From a virus, in IMG/VR virus record IMGVR_UViG_3300002835_001407, positions 1-20,205 of that record: a DNA stretch of 20,205 nt; one strand, written 5' to 3'. A program made the translations under genes and the position numbers. This document shows, piece by piece, positions 1 through 8,284 of the stretch (the first letter of the stretch is position 1; each line of letters starts with the position of its first letter). The notes beneath the pieces are model-generated. The model made no database searches and had not been told where the DNA came from. It was given only the letters and a program-made list of their open reading frames with translations.

Positions 1-1524
1 AGGGCCCAAGATATTATCAATTTCATCAACAAGATTGGAATTTAAAGATGTCAACTGTCTTCCTGTTTCCGTTAATCTTCCTGTTGCTGGGTCTGTATAA
101 TTTCCACTTTTTAATTGTGAGTTTAAACTTCTTTTTATTAAATCTAACAATTTAAGATTTGGTGTTTTAGGCAAAACTAAATTACCATTAGCATCATATC
201 CCAAAGTTCCATAATCGTATGGGTTAAATTTTTCTCCAGCAATTCTGGCATTTCTTTCTTCCGTGACCAAACCTTCTTTTAAGGCTGCTTTATAGGCAGG
301 GTCCTCTAAAAGAGTTTGCAATCTTTGTGATGTAACGGGTTTATTGCCCATGCTTTGAAAGGCTTCTTTATACAAAGGGGCAGCAGTTTCTTGTCCTAAT
401 TTTACACGTTCAGCCACAATGTCCGCAACGTCCTTTCCAATAGGACTTACGTTTTCAGCAATGGCTTTGTTAATACGCTCTGCCGATCCAGCCGCTTGAC
501 CAGAAAAATACTTTTGTGCCAGTTCTTCGCCTTGTGGATACATGGCCGAGGTTTCTGCCAAGCCTGAAATTTGTCTTGGTATCACATCCATCAAGGGCTT
601 TCCGCTTGTCGCCCATTCATTGATAACGGATTGATAATTATCAGGAAATTGTTTCTTTAGTTCATCTACAACCTTGTTGACAGCGCGAATATCGGCATCT
701 TTGTTTGTGCCAGCCATAGATTGAATATCAGCAAATTTTAACTGATCTAAATTGACAGGCAGTGTTTCTGTTGGCGTTTTGCCAGCAATTTTTTTAGCAA
801 TGGCACCACCTGCTGCACCTATGACTTTACCTCCACCAGCAAAACCTAACCCAGCCAACGCACCAGTACCCGCTTGAACGGCTTTTTGCGTAGTGTAATC
901 ACCTTCACCTGTTGATGGGGTAAACAACACTGATCCTATGGCACCTTCCCTAGCAACCCGTCCAAGTCTTTTTGCGCCTTCCATGAGAGGGCTAGAAACC
1001 TTGGGAATGGCACCTGCCGCTTTTGCTGCTTTGTAAGGGTACATAGCTGCTGCCGATGTAATCTCACCTACTGTTCTAGGGACATTAAACAGCCCTTGAT
1101 TAGTACGTGCAGCATCTTCCGCAGCAATTTGCTGCTCTCTTTGTCTCATAAAGGCGTTTATTTTATCGACATTGCGTGCAACATTTTCTTGCCCTGGCAA
1201 ACCCAATGCTTCAGACACGCCACCCGCAAGGTTAGCTGTTCCTTGCCCAAGTCCGTAAAATGACGTTAGTGCACCCGTGCCAAAGTCACTGGCTTGTTGC
1301 CCTAGCCTACTAGGCACATTCTGAGCCGCACGCAAGACTCTGCCGCCAATCCCTATGTCTTCTTGAGGTTGAGCAGGTTGTTGTTGTGGGGCCTGCTGTT
1401 GCGTGGGTTGAGATTGTTGCAAAGCCTCAGAAAACGCTGTGTTTAATTGATCCTGCGTTAATTCATTTGGGGAATCCAAAGTGTAAGACGCGCCATCAGA
1501 TGCTTTTAAAGTGTATTTAGGCAT
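1..1524 (-). CDS. Phage ejection / internal virion protein (partial, C-terminus beyond left edge)
   Basis: An open frame of 508 codons starts with ATG at 1524 and reaches base 1 without a stop, so the C-terminus lies outside. A good SD (AAGGTGA) precedes the start. The first 30 residues read as a short 'Y-x-L-x-x-x-D-G-x-x-Y-x-L' segment followed by a helix, which resembles the N-terminal motif of many phage internal virion proteins. A Q/P-rich linker follows (34-55). Residues 80-110 and 160-245 are rich in Gly and Ala and could interact with membranes. The part from about residue 370 onward resembles the 'LDLIKRSL...DPATGRLTETGRQL' pattern that I recall from large phage ejection proteins. 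It is the last visible gene of the virion operon, where P22 has its ejection genes 7, 20 and 16. The family role is delivery of DNA across the envelope; gp16-like is an inference from position. The exact P22 equivalent is uncertain. Confidence 0.65.
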   Translation of the reverse strand, partial: MPKYTLKASDGASYTLDSPNELTQDQLNTAFSEALQQSQPTQQQAPQQQPAQPQEDIGIGGRVLRAAQNVPSRLGQQASDFGTGALTSFYGLGQGTANLAGGVSEALGLPGQENVARNVDKINAFMRQREQQIAAEDAARTNQGLFNVPRTVGEITSAAAMYPYKAAKAAGAIPKVSSPLMEGAKRLGRVAREGAIGSVLFTPSTGEGDYTTQKAVQAGTGALAGLGFAGGGKVIGAAGGAIAKKIAGKTPTETLPVNLDQLKFADIQSMAGTNKDADIRAVNKVVDELKKQFPDNYQSVINEWATSGKPLMDVIPRQISGLAETSAMYPQGEELAQKYFSGQAAGSAERINKAIAENVSPIGKDVADIVAERVKLGQETAAPLYKEAFQSMGNKPVTSQRLQTLLEDPAYKAALKEGLVTEERNARIAGEKFNPYDYGTLGYDANGNLVLPKTPNLKLLDLIKRSLNSQLKSGNYTDPATGRLTETGRQLTSLNSNLVDEIDNILGP

Positions 1525-1530
1525 GATTTA

Positions 1531-2709
1531 TCACCTTGTGACTGTAACTGGACCAACACTAGTTTGTATAACGTTACCAGAAGCAGGCATCATAGGCTGT
1601 GCAGCATTTTGCGCGGGTTGCTGTCCCACATTTAATCCAAGACCTTCCACTGTGGGAATGGTGAAACCTTTGGGCGTTGCTCTTCCAGCACGGGCTTTAA
1701 TTGCTTCTATGTAAGCAGGTATAGCATTTAGCTTTTGTTTAATTGTGTCATCATCATCAAACCATGACGGTGTTATTTCTTCTATTTTTCGTCTGGCTTC
1801 ATCTTGGTTTTGTCCAGCACCTGTAGCCGCCTTTAACAAAGCATCCGCTATTGTTTCTGTTGCCTGAACAAATTGCTCTCTTTTTCCAGATCGAGCAATA
1901 CGAGGGCTTACAGGAATATATTTTGAATTTAAAAAAGCCTCCACAGCATTCGGTCTTTCTGCCCCTGATCTTTCACCTGGTTTGTTGTACAAAGATTTTA
2001 AAAGGTTTTCATATCCAAGACTTGCTTGTTGCAACAAATAGGACCCTTGTCTTTCCTCTCCAACCGTTGGATTTTTAGAATCCGACAAGAATAATTTGTC
2101 TGCAATTTTTTTATCCAATATTCTGCCTTTATATTCGGCAGTGCCATCTCCTAAATCTACAGGAGGAGCAGGAAGGTCGCTTAATTGCGGTTGTGGTTGC
2201 GGTGCACCTTGAGTGGGCATAGAAGGCCCCTGAGGCGGCAATGGCGCACCTTGAGGCATACGACCCTGCCCAACAGGTTTACGTTGCGTGGGTAAAGCAG
2301 GTTGCCGTTGAGATAGTGCAGAAGGTTGCCGTTGAGGTGCTGGCATCGTCATGGGTTGATTCATTCCACTCACATCACCCGTATTGTCCATCATCCCCAT
2401 GTTTTCAAACTGAATTTGAGAATTTGGGGCTTTTGCTCTTAGGTATAAGGCCTGTTCCCGAGGGGAAAGTCTTCTAACAAAATTGTATTCCTGAATAGCA
2501 GATGGCGTGTTTCCATTGTAGCCCTGTTCATAATTTTGCAAATCTTGCTGAAGTTTTTGCTGTCTTTGCGCTAAATCCAATTCGTTCTTTTGTTGGTCAT
2601 ATTGACGCTTAATGGCTTCATCCTGCAACTGCTGACGCATCATTGCGTCGTTGCGCATCTTTTCTAAAATATCAAACGGCTTATTTCTAAAACTCTCAAC
2701 GGTTGCCAT
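1531..2709 (-). CDS. Phage DNA ejection protein (P22 gp20-like by position)
   Basis: A 392-residue protein starting with ATG at 2709, four bases after the upstream stop; that stop region (GGGTGA) also supplies the SD. Residues 10-65 form a long Gln/Lys-rich helix, probably coiled coil. Residues 68-95 carry the pattern 'PSxxxEYxFxxxLSPxxQxxYLxxK', which I recall in phage ejection proteins. A long Pro/Gln-rich linker spans about 110-185. The region from about 225 to 345 (ending in 'WFDDDDTIKQKL...IEAIKARAGRA') resembles the C-terminal helical domain of the same proteins, where Phe-Pro-x-x-x-Asp and a Lys/Arg helix recur. It lies between two other ejection proteins, as gp20 does between gp7 and gp16. 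The assignment combines recalled family patterns and synteny; no catalytic motif is expected. Confidence 0.55.
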   Translation of the reverse strand: MATVESFRNKPFDILEKMRNDAMMRQQLQDEAIKRQYDQQKNELDLAQRQQKLQQDLQNYEQGYNGNTPSAIQEYNFVRRLSPREQALYLRAKAPNSQIQFENMGMMDNTGDVSGMNQPMTMPAPQRQPSALSQRQPALPTQRKPVGQGRMPQGAPLPPQGPSMPTQGAPQPQPQLSDLPAPPVDLGDGTAEYKGRILDKKIADKLFLSDSKNPTVGEERQGSYLLQQASLGYENLLKSLYNKPGERSGAERPNAVEAFLNSKYIPVSPRIARSGKREQFVQATETIADALLKAATGAGQNQDEARRKIEEITPSWFDDDDTIKQKLNAIPAYIEAIKARAGRATPKGFTIPTVEGLGLNVGQQPAQNAAQPMMPASGNVIQTSVGPVTVTR

Positions 2710-2712
2710 AAA

Positions 2713-3675
2713 TCACCCGATAACCTTCCAGTTACTTCCACGCATGCCTTTACTCAAACGCATGTTCTGTGCAGCGTTTTGCCTGCCAAATCCAGTCATA
2801 GGCCTTCTTGCACCAGTCCTTAATGGCATATCTGCTGATTTTGCAAAACTTGCTCTTCCTGGTAAAAAAGCACCACCACCCATATCATACAAAGAATTTT
2901 GTGGTTGCTGAACTTGAGCAGGTTCATTTCCAAAATTTGTTAAATAATCCCCTATACCACTCAAAATCGGGGCAGCACCACCGATCAAATTTCCTGTTAA
3001 ATTTGATCTTTCTTCCCCTCTGCTTGCACGATAATCTGCTCGATTAGCACCCATATCCAACATCAAATTGCCCATGCGAGTACCAGCCGTTTGACCTCGT
3101 GATGCCAAATTACCTAAAGCCTCGTTTTCAGTGTTAAATTTATTTAAATTCCGAGTGTAAACATTGTTAAACTGACCCTCAGCCATACCTTGGCCATACT
3201 GAGTAGCTTCTTTTAATGCACGGCCACTGCCAAGCAAACCAGATGCTGCTGCTTGCGTATTCAAACCGCGTTGACCTTGTTCTACTGCAAACTGATACCC
3301 TGGATCGTTATACAAATCTGCTTGATTGAAATTAAAGCCTCCCATAAGGCGATCAGAGAGCCTCTGGTTGGCCTGCGTGCCCGTTTGGTAGTATGGGTTC
3401 AAAAGCTGAGAGGCTTGCTCTCCAGCCTTTAATTGCGCCTCTAAAATGCCCTTATCAACGGTCCGGTTGTTATAATAATTGTATAAACCACCACCAACCT
3501 GACCAATGCCCCCAGCAAGATCATTGCCACCGCCACCGCCACCGCCGCCTCCAAACAAAGAACCAGCCAATGCACCACCAGCAGGACCACCAAAATACAT
3601 ACCAGCAGCACCAGCGGCAATGGGAGCCACTTTTTTTAATGCCTTACCAACACCCTTAAATACTTTGCCGCCCAT
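2713..3675 (-). CDS. Phage DNA transfer/ejection protein (P22 gp7-like)
   Basis: A 320-residue protein starting with ATG at 3675 behind a GGGGAT SD. The N-terminus is basic and then Gly/Ala-rich (residues 1-60), with nine consecutive glycines at 42-50. The middle part (about 85-200) carries the recognisable podovirus DNA-transfer pattern: 'LLNPYYQTGTQANQRL', then 'DPGYQFAVEQGQRGLN', then 'AAASGLLGSGRALKEATQYGQGMA'. Such proteins are packaged in the capsid and leave with the DNA to help it cross the cell envelope. It is the first of three consecutive ejection-type genes, the P22 7-20-16 order. The C-terminal 70 residues are loosely structured and rich in Arg and Gly. Family assignment is fairly secure; equivalence to P22 gp7 itself is positional. 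Confidence 0.7.
   Translation of the reverse strand: MGGKVFKGVGKALKKVAPIAAGAAGMYFGGPAGGALAGSLFGGGGGGGGGNDLAGGIGQVGGGLYNYYNNRTVDKGILEAQLKAGEQASQLLNPYYQTGTQANQRLSDRLMGGFNFNQADLYNDPGYQFAVEQGQRGLNTQAAASGLLGSGRALKEATQYGQGMAEGQFNNVYTRNLNKFNTENEALGNLASRGQTAGTRMGNLMLDMGANRADYRASRGEERSNLTGNLIGGAAPILSGIGDYLTNFGNEPAQVQQPQNSLYDMGGGAFLPGRASFAKSADMPLRTGARRPMTGFGRQNAAQNMRLSKGMRGSNWKVIG
3526..3552 (-). repeat. GGC/GGT microsatellite coding nine glycines
   Basis: Nine glycine codons in a row in the gp7-like gene (residues 42-50), mostly GGC/GGT alternation seen on the plus strand as a ccaccg repeat. Its 27 bases are a multiple of three; slippage by single codons would only change linker length. Confidence 0.7.
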
Positions 3676-3676
3676 A

Positions 3677-4114
3677 TTATATCCCCACCATTAAACAGCC
3701 TGTTTTTTTAAAGCCAAATTTCTTCCAAAGATTTTCAAACATCTTATCGTTTTTGTCATCAATGCCTGACCCACAAAGCGCATAAATCACCCGCGCATTA
3801 TTCGCAACGGCCAATCTTACAAGGTTTTCTGCTAACATTCTTGCAATCCCTGTCCCACGATACTCAGGTTGAACGTAAAACTTGTCAATATCCGCTTCCC
3901 GTTCCTCAAAAAACTCTGTGGCAATCACCAATGCCCCAAAACCCACCAATTTTCCATCAATTTCAGCAACTAAAATACTAGACCAATTTTTAATACATTC
4001 AAGAGCCTTTTCTCTCGAATACGTCATGACCTTTCCGTACATTGTTTGCTCTGCAAACTCACGACACAAAGCCTCTACGGCATTTATATCGTCGTTTGTT
4101 GCAAATCGAATCAT
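3677..4114 (-). CDS. GNAT-family N-acetyltransferase
   Basis: A 145-residue protein of full GNAT length. The fold order is visible: an N-terminal 'IRFATNDDI' strand-helix, 'ILVAEIDGKLVGFGAL' (strands 2-3, about 47-62), and 'IDKFYVQPEYRGTGIARML' (76-94) with the acetyl-CoA pyrophosphate-binding core R86-G87-T88-G89-I90-A91. Near the end is 'FENLWKKFGFKKTG' (126-139), the usual last helix and strand. It transfers an acetyl group from acetyl-CoA to an amine; the substrate is unknown. The start overlaps the stop of the upstream fibre-like gene by ATGA (4111-4114), so translation is coupled and the gene belongs to the virion operon. It occupies the place where P22 has gene 14. It could modify a virion or host protein, but nothing in the sequence tells which. 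Confidence 0.85.
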   Translation of the reverse strand: MIRFATNDDINAVEALCREFAEQTMYGKVMTYSREKALECIKNWSSILVAEIDGKLVGFGALVIATEFFEEREADIDKFYVQPEYRGTGIARMLAENLVRLAVANNARVIYALCGSGIDDKNDKMFENLWKKFGFKKTGCLMVGI

Positions 4115-4536
4115 GTTGCCTCTAAAACACCGCTTAGCGTTATCGTTTGCGTTTCGTTTGTCCAGTGCGGCAAGATCAAACGATCAGGATTGCTTTGCGA
4201 TATTCCCGTTCCAATGCTCCGATCACTAATCGCCGCATTAAAGCCACTCGATGCCAAAATCCTTAATGGAAACGTAGCGTAGCTTGAATGACCTGACGTT
4301 GTTGTGTGCGTGACAGGAACAATCACGATATTAAAATAGCACAAATACTGAGAAATTCTATAGAATTTTGCTGTGACCGTCATAGGATGGCTAAAGTTTG
4401 TCCAAACAGGGGTCCATGGTGTGCCTGAGTCACCCCTCCAGTCTTTGTTAAAATAGTCCCGCCATGGTAACGAGGCATGGCCCGAGCCATCCACAAGCAT
4501 TTCACGAATCGGAGGCTGAGGAACAACACCACTCAT
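4111..4536 (-). CDS. Small virion fibre / tail-needle-position protein
   Basis: A 141-residue protein. Residues 1-30 ('PQPPIREMLVDGSG...LPWRDYF') match a short N-terminal attachment segment I recall from phage fibre-like proteins. From W41 ('TPWTPVWTNF') the sequence is rich in Thr, Ser and aromatic residues in alternating beta patterns ('FYRISQYLCYFNIVIVP'), as in small beta-sandwich tips of phage structural proteins. Start and stop overlap both neighbours by ATGA-type junctions (4533-4536 and 4111-4114). It follows the gp10-like gene directly, the slot of the tail needle gp26 in P22, but the long trimeric coiled coil of gp26 is absent. A head or tail fibre is the best guess; a needle-tip replacement is possible. 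Confidence 0.45.
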   Translation of the reverse strand: MSGVVPQPPIREMLVDGSGHASLPWRDYFNKDWRGDSGTPWTPVWTNFSHPMTVTAKFYRISQYLCYFNIVIVPVTHTTTSGHSSYATFPLRILASSGFNAAISDRSIGTGISQSNPDRLILPHWTNETQTITLSGVLEAT

Positions 4537-5939
4537 GCGTTAAGATACCCCCCAATCAAACACCGCTTGACAGGGTCCGCAATTCTCACGCGAAACGTGA
4601 ATGTGGATGCTGTTCCCAGCCGTCTAAATATCACACGCTTTTTGTATTCACCGACTTTTCCCATAAAGCCTTCCAAAGGACCAAACCACGTGCGGCCATC
4701 GTCTTTGCTGACATACAAAAGCATTCTTGGATTCAATCCTTGGCCCGTTTGCGTGCCTACACCCGCCTCAAAGGCAATCTCTAAACTATCCGCCGAAAAA
4801 GGTTTGTTTTCTTCGTTAAGGTGCCCAAAAACACGCTCCCCAATCAATTCAAACGTGTCATCCATGGTATATTCTAAAGACATATCATAGATTTTTCCGT
4901 AGTCTTTGTGCGCCACAAGCGTTTTGTTGAATCCAGTAATCCCAAAAACCCCTAAATGCTGCTCAAAAAAGCCCGTTACAGGGCTAGAATACGCTCTTTC
5001 ATGCCATTGATCCGTTGTAAGGTCATAAACAAGGCTTGTCTCTAAATCACCGCCTGTAAGCACATAAAACGTGTGTCCGTCCTCTTGATACATATACGCA
5101 GACATAAGGCTTGGATTCATCACCTTGTGAATCTGACGCTCTATGAAGGGGTTACTAATCCTTTTGGGAGAAAGATTGTTCATCTGATAAACAATGCCAT
5201 CACCTTGCGCATTCCGAGAGACAAAAATAACCCCAAAAGCACTTGAAACAGCCGTTTCTGGGGCAAAAATACCAATATCAATTTTACCACCAGATGCTCT
5301 TTGAAAAGGAAACAAAGGGTCACCCGTGTTAGACCAAACCTCCGTTGTTCTTTCCCCTAAGAGCCACAATTCCCCATTAACGGCAATCACCTTTAAAATC
5401 TTGTCTGGTGACGATTCCGCCGATGCAAAATCTAAAGCAGACCACACCGTTCCGTCATTAACCGCACTAACAAAAAACTGAGTCGTGCCAGAAGAATTGA
5501 CGATAAAATAGCTATCCAAAAACGTGACATTATTCGCAACAGGAAAATCTAAATCTGAAATCTGAACAAACGTATTGCTAGAATACGTAAAGATGTAGCC
5601 ATTTGTCCCATCCACAAGCATCAACTGCGTGGGATTTTCAGCAAACGACACCAAACCCAAAGACGATGCCAACGTTCCCAAAACCGTGGCAACACCCAAA
5701 GAAGAAACTTCATACAAAACAGACCCAGCAACATAAAAAACCCTACCATTGTAGGAAGCAAACAATCCCCTGCTTTTGCTTAATCCCGTATCGCAAAAGA
5801 CAGAAAGCCCAGGAGTGCCATACAAAGCTGAAATTTCTTTGCCAGATTGATTCAATTCAGGATAAAAATTGATTGTTCTTTGGGCGTCGAAAGACAAACT
5901 TCTTTCAGAATATGACGGACCAACAAGACCCGTTTTCAT
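4533..5939 (-). CDS. P22 gp10-like packaged DNA stabilisation / tail accessory protein
   Basis: Read from ATG at 5939 this is 468 residues, close to P22 gp10 (472). That ATG overlaps the gp4-like stop (TGA at 5936-5938) as ATGA, so I prefer it; an in-frame GTG at 5948 would add three residues. The N-terminus has the family opening 'GPSYSERS...AQRTINFYPE...ISALYGTPGL', followed by repeated beta-propeller-like segments. The C-terminus ('YVSKDDGRTWFGP' then 'KRVIFRRLGTASTFTFRVRI', about 405-458) is the typical gp10 ending. In P22 gp10 binds beneath gp4 on the portal vertex, closes the DNA channel after packaging, and carries the needle. The gene directly follows the gp4-like gene, as expected. 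Confidence 0.88.
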   Translation of the reverse strand: MKTGLVGPSYSERSLSFDAQRTINFYPELNQSGKEISALYGTPGLSVFCDTGLSKSRGLFASYNGRVFYVAGSVLYEVSSLGVATVLGTLASSLGLVSFAENPTQLMLVDGTNGYIFTYSSNTFVQISDLDFPVANNVTFLDSYFIVNSSGTTQFFVSAVNDGTVWSALDFASAESSPDKILKVIAVNGELWLLGERTTEVWSNTGDPLFPFQRASGGKIDIGIFAPETAVSSAFGVIFVSRNAQGDGIVYQMNNLSPKRISNPFIERQIHKVMNPSLMSAYMYQEDGHTFYVLTGGDLETSLVYDLTTDQWHERAYSSPVTGFFEQHLGVFGITGFNKTLVAHKDYGKIYDMSLEYTMDDTFELIGERVFGHLNEENKPFSADSLEIAFEAGVGTQTGQGLNPRMLLYVSKDDGRTWFGPLEGFMGKVGEYKKRVIFRRLGTASTFTFRVRIADPVKRCLIGGYLNA

Positions 5940-6637
5940 CGAAACCACCCAGCGTAGATATTATCTGTTTGTCTAAAATCCTCATCATCGCCAAACACAA
6001 ACTTGCGATTCCGATTGATTGCCCGACGAATCCCCATTTTGGCATCATCCGCAATCTTCACAATGGCAGGGTCAACCGCCTGCTGGTACTCAGGAAACAA
6101 CATCACAGCCAAATTATACGCAATGGCCAACTCCCAACCCTCAGGGAACGAAATCACCGTGTCTAAAGACGCAATGGACGTTAAAGCCTTTTCAGAAAGA
6201 ATAAACAACTGATAATTCCGATCGGGAACAGGGTAAAACTTAATCACAGAAGAAGGATAATTATTGTTAAAATTATAACAATATGGAACACCAGTGATTG
6301 ATTTCATTGATATTTCGTTAGCATAATCACGATCGCTGATTTCTTTGACGGTATAATCTATAGACCCACTTCTTACATACATTGTCTGTATGGCAATAGG
6401 CTTAACCGTATTGAACGTTTGTCCTGTGCCAATCGTGTAGGACGAAACATTGCTAACAAGAGAAAAACTTTCTAAAGTTTGAGCAAAAACGTTTAGGTTA
6501 TCTGTGCTCCAACTGGACAGCATCATATTTAAAATCATCAAGGCATCGGCTGCCTCAGAAGCACTAGGATTCTCACCAGGGGCAAGAACCCTACATGCTT
6601 TTAACGCCCTTGTGATAAGGTCACGCGCCGTTGCCAT
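5936..6637 (-). CDS. P22 gp4-like tail accessory factor (head completion)
   Basis: A 233-residue protein starting with ATG at 6637. The N-terminal helix pair 'ARDLITRALKACRVL...GENPSASEAADALMILNMML' leading to 'WS' is typical of the gp4 tail-accessory family. 'YTIGTGQTFNT' and 'RPxxI-like' beta segments follow, and a C-terminal helix region contains 'WELAIAYNLAVMLFPEYQ' (about 167-184). P22 gp4 is shorter (166 residues), but longer family members with a C-terminal extension are common. In P22 twelve gp4 copies extend the portal and start tail assembly. It lies immediately upstream of the gp10-like gene and overlaps its start. The family call is firm; function is taken from P22. Confidence 0.85.
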   Translation of the reverse strand: MATARDLITRALKACRVLAPGENPSASEAADALMILNMMLSSWSTDNLNVFAQTLESFSLVSNVSSYTIGTGQTFNTVKPIAIQTMYVRSGSIDYTVKEISDRDYANEISMKSITGVPYCYNFNNNYPSSVIKFYPVPDRNYQLFILSEKALTSIASLDTVISFPEGWELAIAYNLAVMLFPEYQQAVDPAIVKIADDAKMGIRRAINRNRKFVFGDDEDFRQTDNIYAGWFR

Positions 6638-6640
6638 ACA

Positions 6641-6964
6641 TTACCCCGTTGTTACACGACCCGCGATGCTCTCAGGGCGCGTAACCAAAAACACATAATC
6701 AGCAGCCGCAGGGTCAAGGGCACCTGCCGTGGCATTGACAAAACGCACAGAAACGGTGTCCGCTGCCGTTACAAGAGCCCCAGCAATGCCCAAACCAGCG
6801 TTTAGCGTTGAAGGAGGCACCACAACAACAATGTCCCCAAGCAACACACCTGGAACTGTAATCGATTGCGCCGCTACTGTTGCCGCCGCTACAGACGCAG
6901 GGTTAAAGTTGACCACAACCGCACACATGGCAAAGATATTGCCTCCGATAATTCCTGAACTCAT
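6641..6964 (-). CDS. Small beta-rich virion protein, possible capsid decoration
   Basis: A 107-residue protein starting with ATG at 6964 behind an AGAGG SD. It is rich in Ala, Val and Thr. The core 'SITVPGVLLGDIVVVVPP...VTAADTVSVRFVNATAGALDPAAADYVFLV' matches a small beta domain I recall near coat genes and at the ends of phage structural proteins ('GxxxGD...V.aa.tV.vrf.N.t..a.D'). There is no signal peptide or membrane segment. It follows the coat gene but is separated from it by a hairpin terminator (6984-7011), so it may be made in lower amounts than coat. A decoration or head-stabilising role is an inference from position and fold type. Confidence 0.5.
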   Translation of the reverse strand: MSSGIIGGNIFAMCAVVVNFNPASVAAATVAAQSITVPGVLLGDIVVVVPPSTLNAGLGIAGALVTAADTVSVRFVNATAGALDPAAADYVFLVTRPESIAGRVTTG

Positions 6965-6983
6965 AAAAACCTCTCAAATGATT

Positions 6984-7011
6984 AAAAAGGGGGACAGTTT
7001 CCCATCCCCCC
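6984..7011 (-). terminator. Rho-independent terminator/attenuator after the coat gene
   Basis: Read on the minus strand, a perfect 6-base stem (GGGGGA at 7010-7005 pairing with TCCCCC at 6994-6989) with a 10-base loop is followed by five T (6988-6984). It begins a few bases after the coat stop codon and ends 20 bases before the next start. It would end or reduce transcription into the tail genes, giving an excess of coat message. A stem of six GC-rich pairs with only five T suggests partial read-through, which the downstream genes would need. Confidence 0.75.
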
Positions 7012-7016
7012 ATGCG

Positions 7017-8273
7017 TTACGCCGTAACCCGCACAGCCCACTCAGGACGAACAGGAACAAAACCGCCCAAAAAGTCTATTCTGAGGATGTACTGATCGGT
7101 TTTAATGTCGTGATCCGCCAAGACACGAATGGTCAAGCCATCCACAGTCTCTTGCGCCGCTTTGTCCATACCACCTGGCAAAATCAAAGGCACAGACGCA
7201 AAACGAAACGCATCCTTACAATACGTCAAAGAGTTTTGAAAGTTTGTACTTGTAGTTTTACCCGTTAAAAACACCACAGCCGCACCAGAACTCGGCAAAG
7301 CAGAAACGTTCTGCAATCCAACACCGGTAGAACTGTAAATGGTTGGGGAAACAGAAAGCGTGGCCGCACCAGAAGACGCCGTTGCCGTTGTCGTTACAAC
7401 AAAAGGCTGCAAAAACGGCAAGGTTGCTTTGGTAATAGGGTGAACCGCAAACGCACCTGCCACCGTAAACACAGTACCAGCAGTGATTGTCCCAGAGCCC
7501 GATAAACCCGTCACAGCAATGGTCGAAGCACCGTTGGTCATGTTTGCCGTTGTGGTAACCGAACCATCTGTTTGCGTTCCCGTACCCGTTGTGTGGGTGT
7601 ACATCAGGTTGTTACTCAAGTAAGTAAAACCATCCGCCTGACCCATTACACCGCGCTTGTATTGCTTAGAGATTTCCTCAGAAGACTGAAACAAACCTTT
7701 TCTCGCATCCACAGCCGAAGTTTTAGCACCAGGAGACAACAAAGCAATCCACTCGTTTTCACTACCTGTTGCCAGCAACTCAGACATACGCTGGTTAGCT
7801 TGCATCATGGTCAAGGTGTTAAACACCGTTGAACCAGCAGTACCAATAACGTTAGCCGTAGATTGACACGCCAACTGAATAAACGTTGATTCAATGCGCT
7901 GGGCCATTTGCGACACCAAAGGCTTTAAAACACGCACGGCAAACGAATCAAACGCCATATCTGTTGCAAACTCATTCGATGTCAACGCTACAGCCGCCGT
8001 AAACGACTGATTTAACGTCATTGCAACCTTTTCTTCGTTAATGTCTTGGATACCACCAGAGGTAATATCTCTGTTCGTTCCTGTCGTAAACCGAGGAGGC
8101 TTACTGATAAAAATCGTGTCACCAGGCTTGTAACCACCAGCTTGCGGGGCAAAATCTACCGAATCTTCCCGCGCAATGGTTTTTACAAACTGCATATCAT
8201 CAGCAAACATGGTCGCTGCCACTTTGGCAATCCGACCAGGAGCCGATTTATTTGTGTTAATTGTATTAGGCAT
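7017..8273 (-). CDS. Major capsid protein, P22 coat (gp5)-like
   Basis: A 418-residue protein (P22 gp5 has 430), starting with ATG at 8273 with an AAAGGA SD. The N-terminal arm and E-loop region ('FAPQAGGYKPGDTIFISKPPRF', about 41-62) and the block 'LKPLVSQMAQRIESTFIQLA' (about 116-135) match the P22-type coat family. Residues 230-335 are Thr/Gly/Ser-rich and contain 'ITAGTVFTVAG' and 'LQPFVVTTTATA', which align with the telokin-like insertion (I) domain of P22 coat ('MKRGDKISFAG...DATFSVVRV'). The end 'DQYILRIDFLGGFVPVRPEWAVRV' fits the P-domain C-terminus. It has the HK97 fold by family. It lies directly after the scaffold gene and is followed by a terminator. Confidence 0.88.
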   Translation of the reverse strand: MPNTINTNKSAPGRIAKVAATMFADDMQFVKTIAREDSVDFAPQAGGYKPGDTIFISKPPRFTTGTNRDITSGGIQDINEEKVAMTLNQSFTAAVALTSNEFATDMAFDSFAVRVLKPLVSQMAQRIESTFIQLACQSTANVIGTAGSTVFNTLTMMQANQRMSELLATGSENEWIALLSPGAKTSAVDARKGLFQSSEEISKQYKRGVMGQADGFTYLSNNLMYTHTTGTGTQTDGSVTTTANMTNGASTIAVTGLSGSGTITAGTVFTVAGAFAVHPITKATLPFLQPFVVTTTATASSGAATLSVSPTIYSSTGVGLQNVSALPSSGAAVVFLTGKTTSTNFQNSLTYCKDAFRFASVPLILPGGMDKAAQETVDGLTIRVLADHDIKTDQYILRIDFLGGFVPVRPEWAVRVTA

Positions 8274-8284
8274 CAGTTTTTCCT

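Noticed and set aside
3393-3694. Plus-strand frames with proline runs opposite the glycine tract
   Set aside because: They are the antisense of the GGC/GGT codons in the ejection gene; no ribosome site and unnatural His/Pro/Gln composition.
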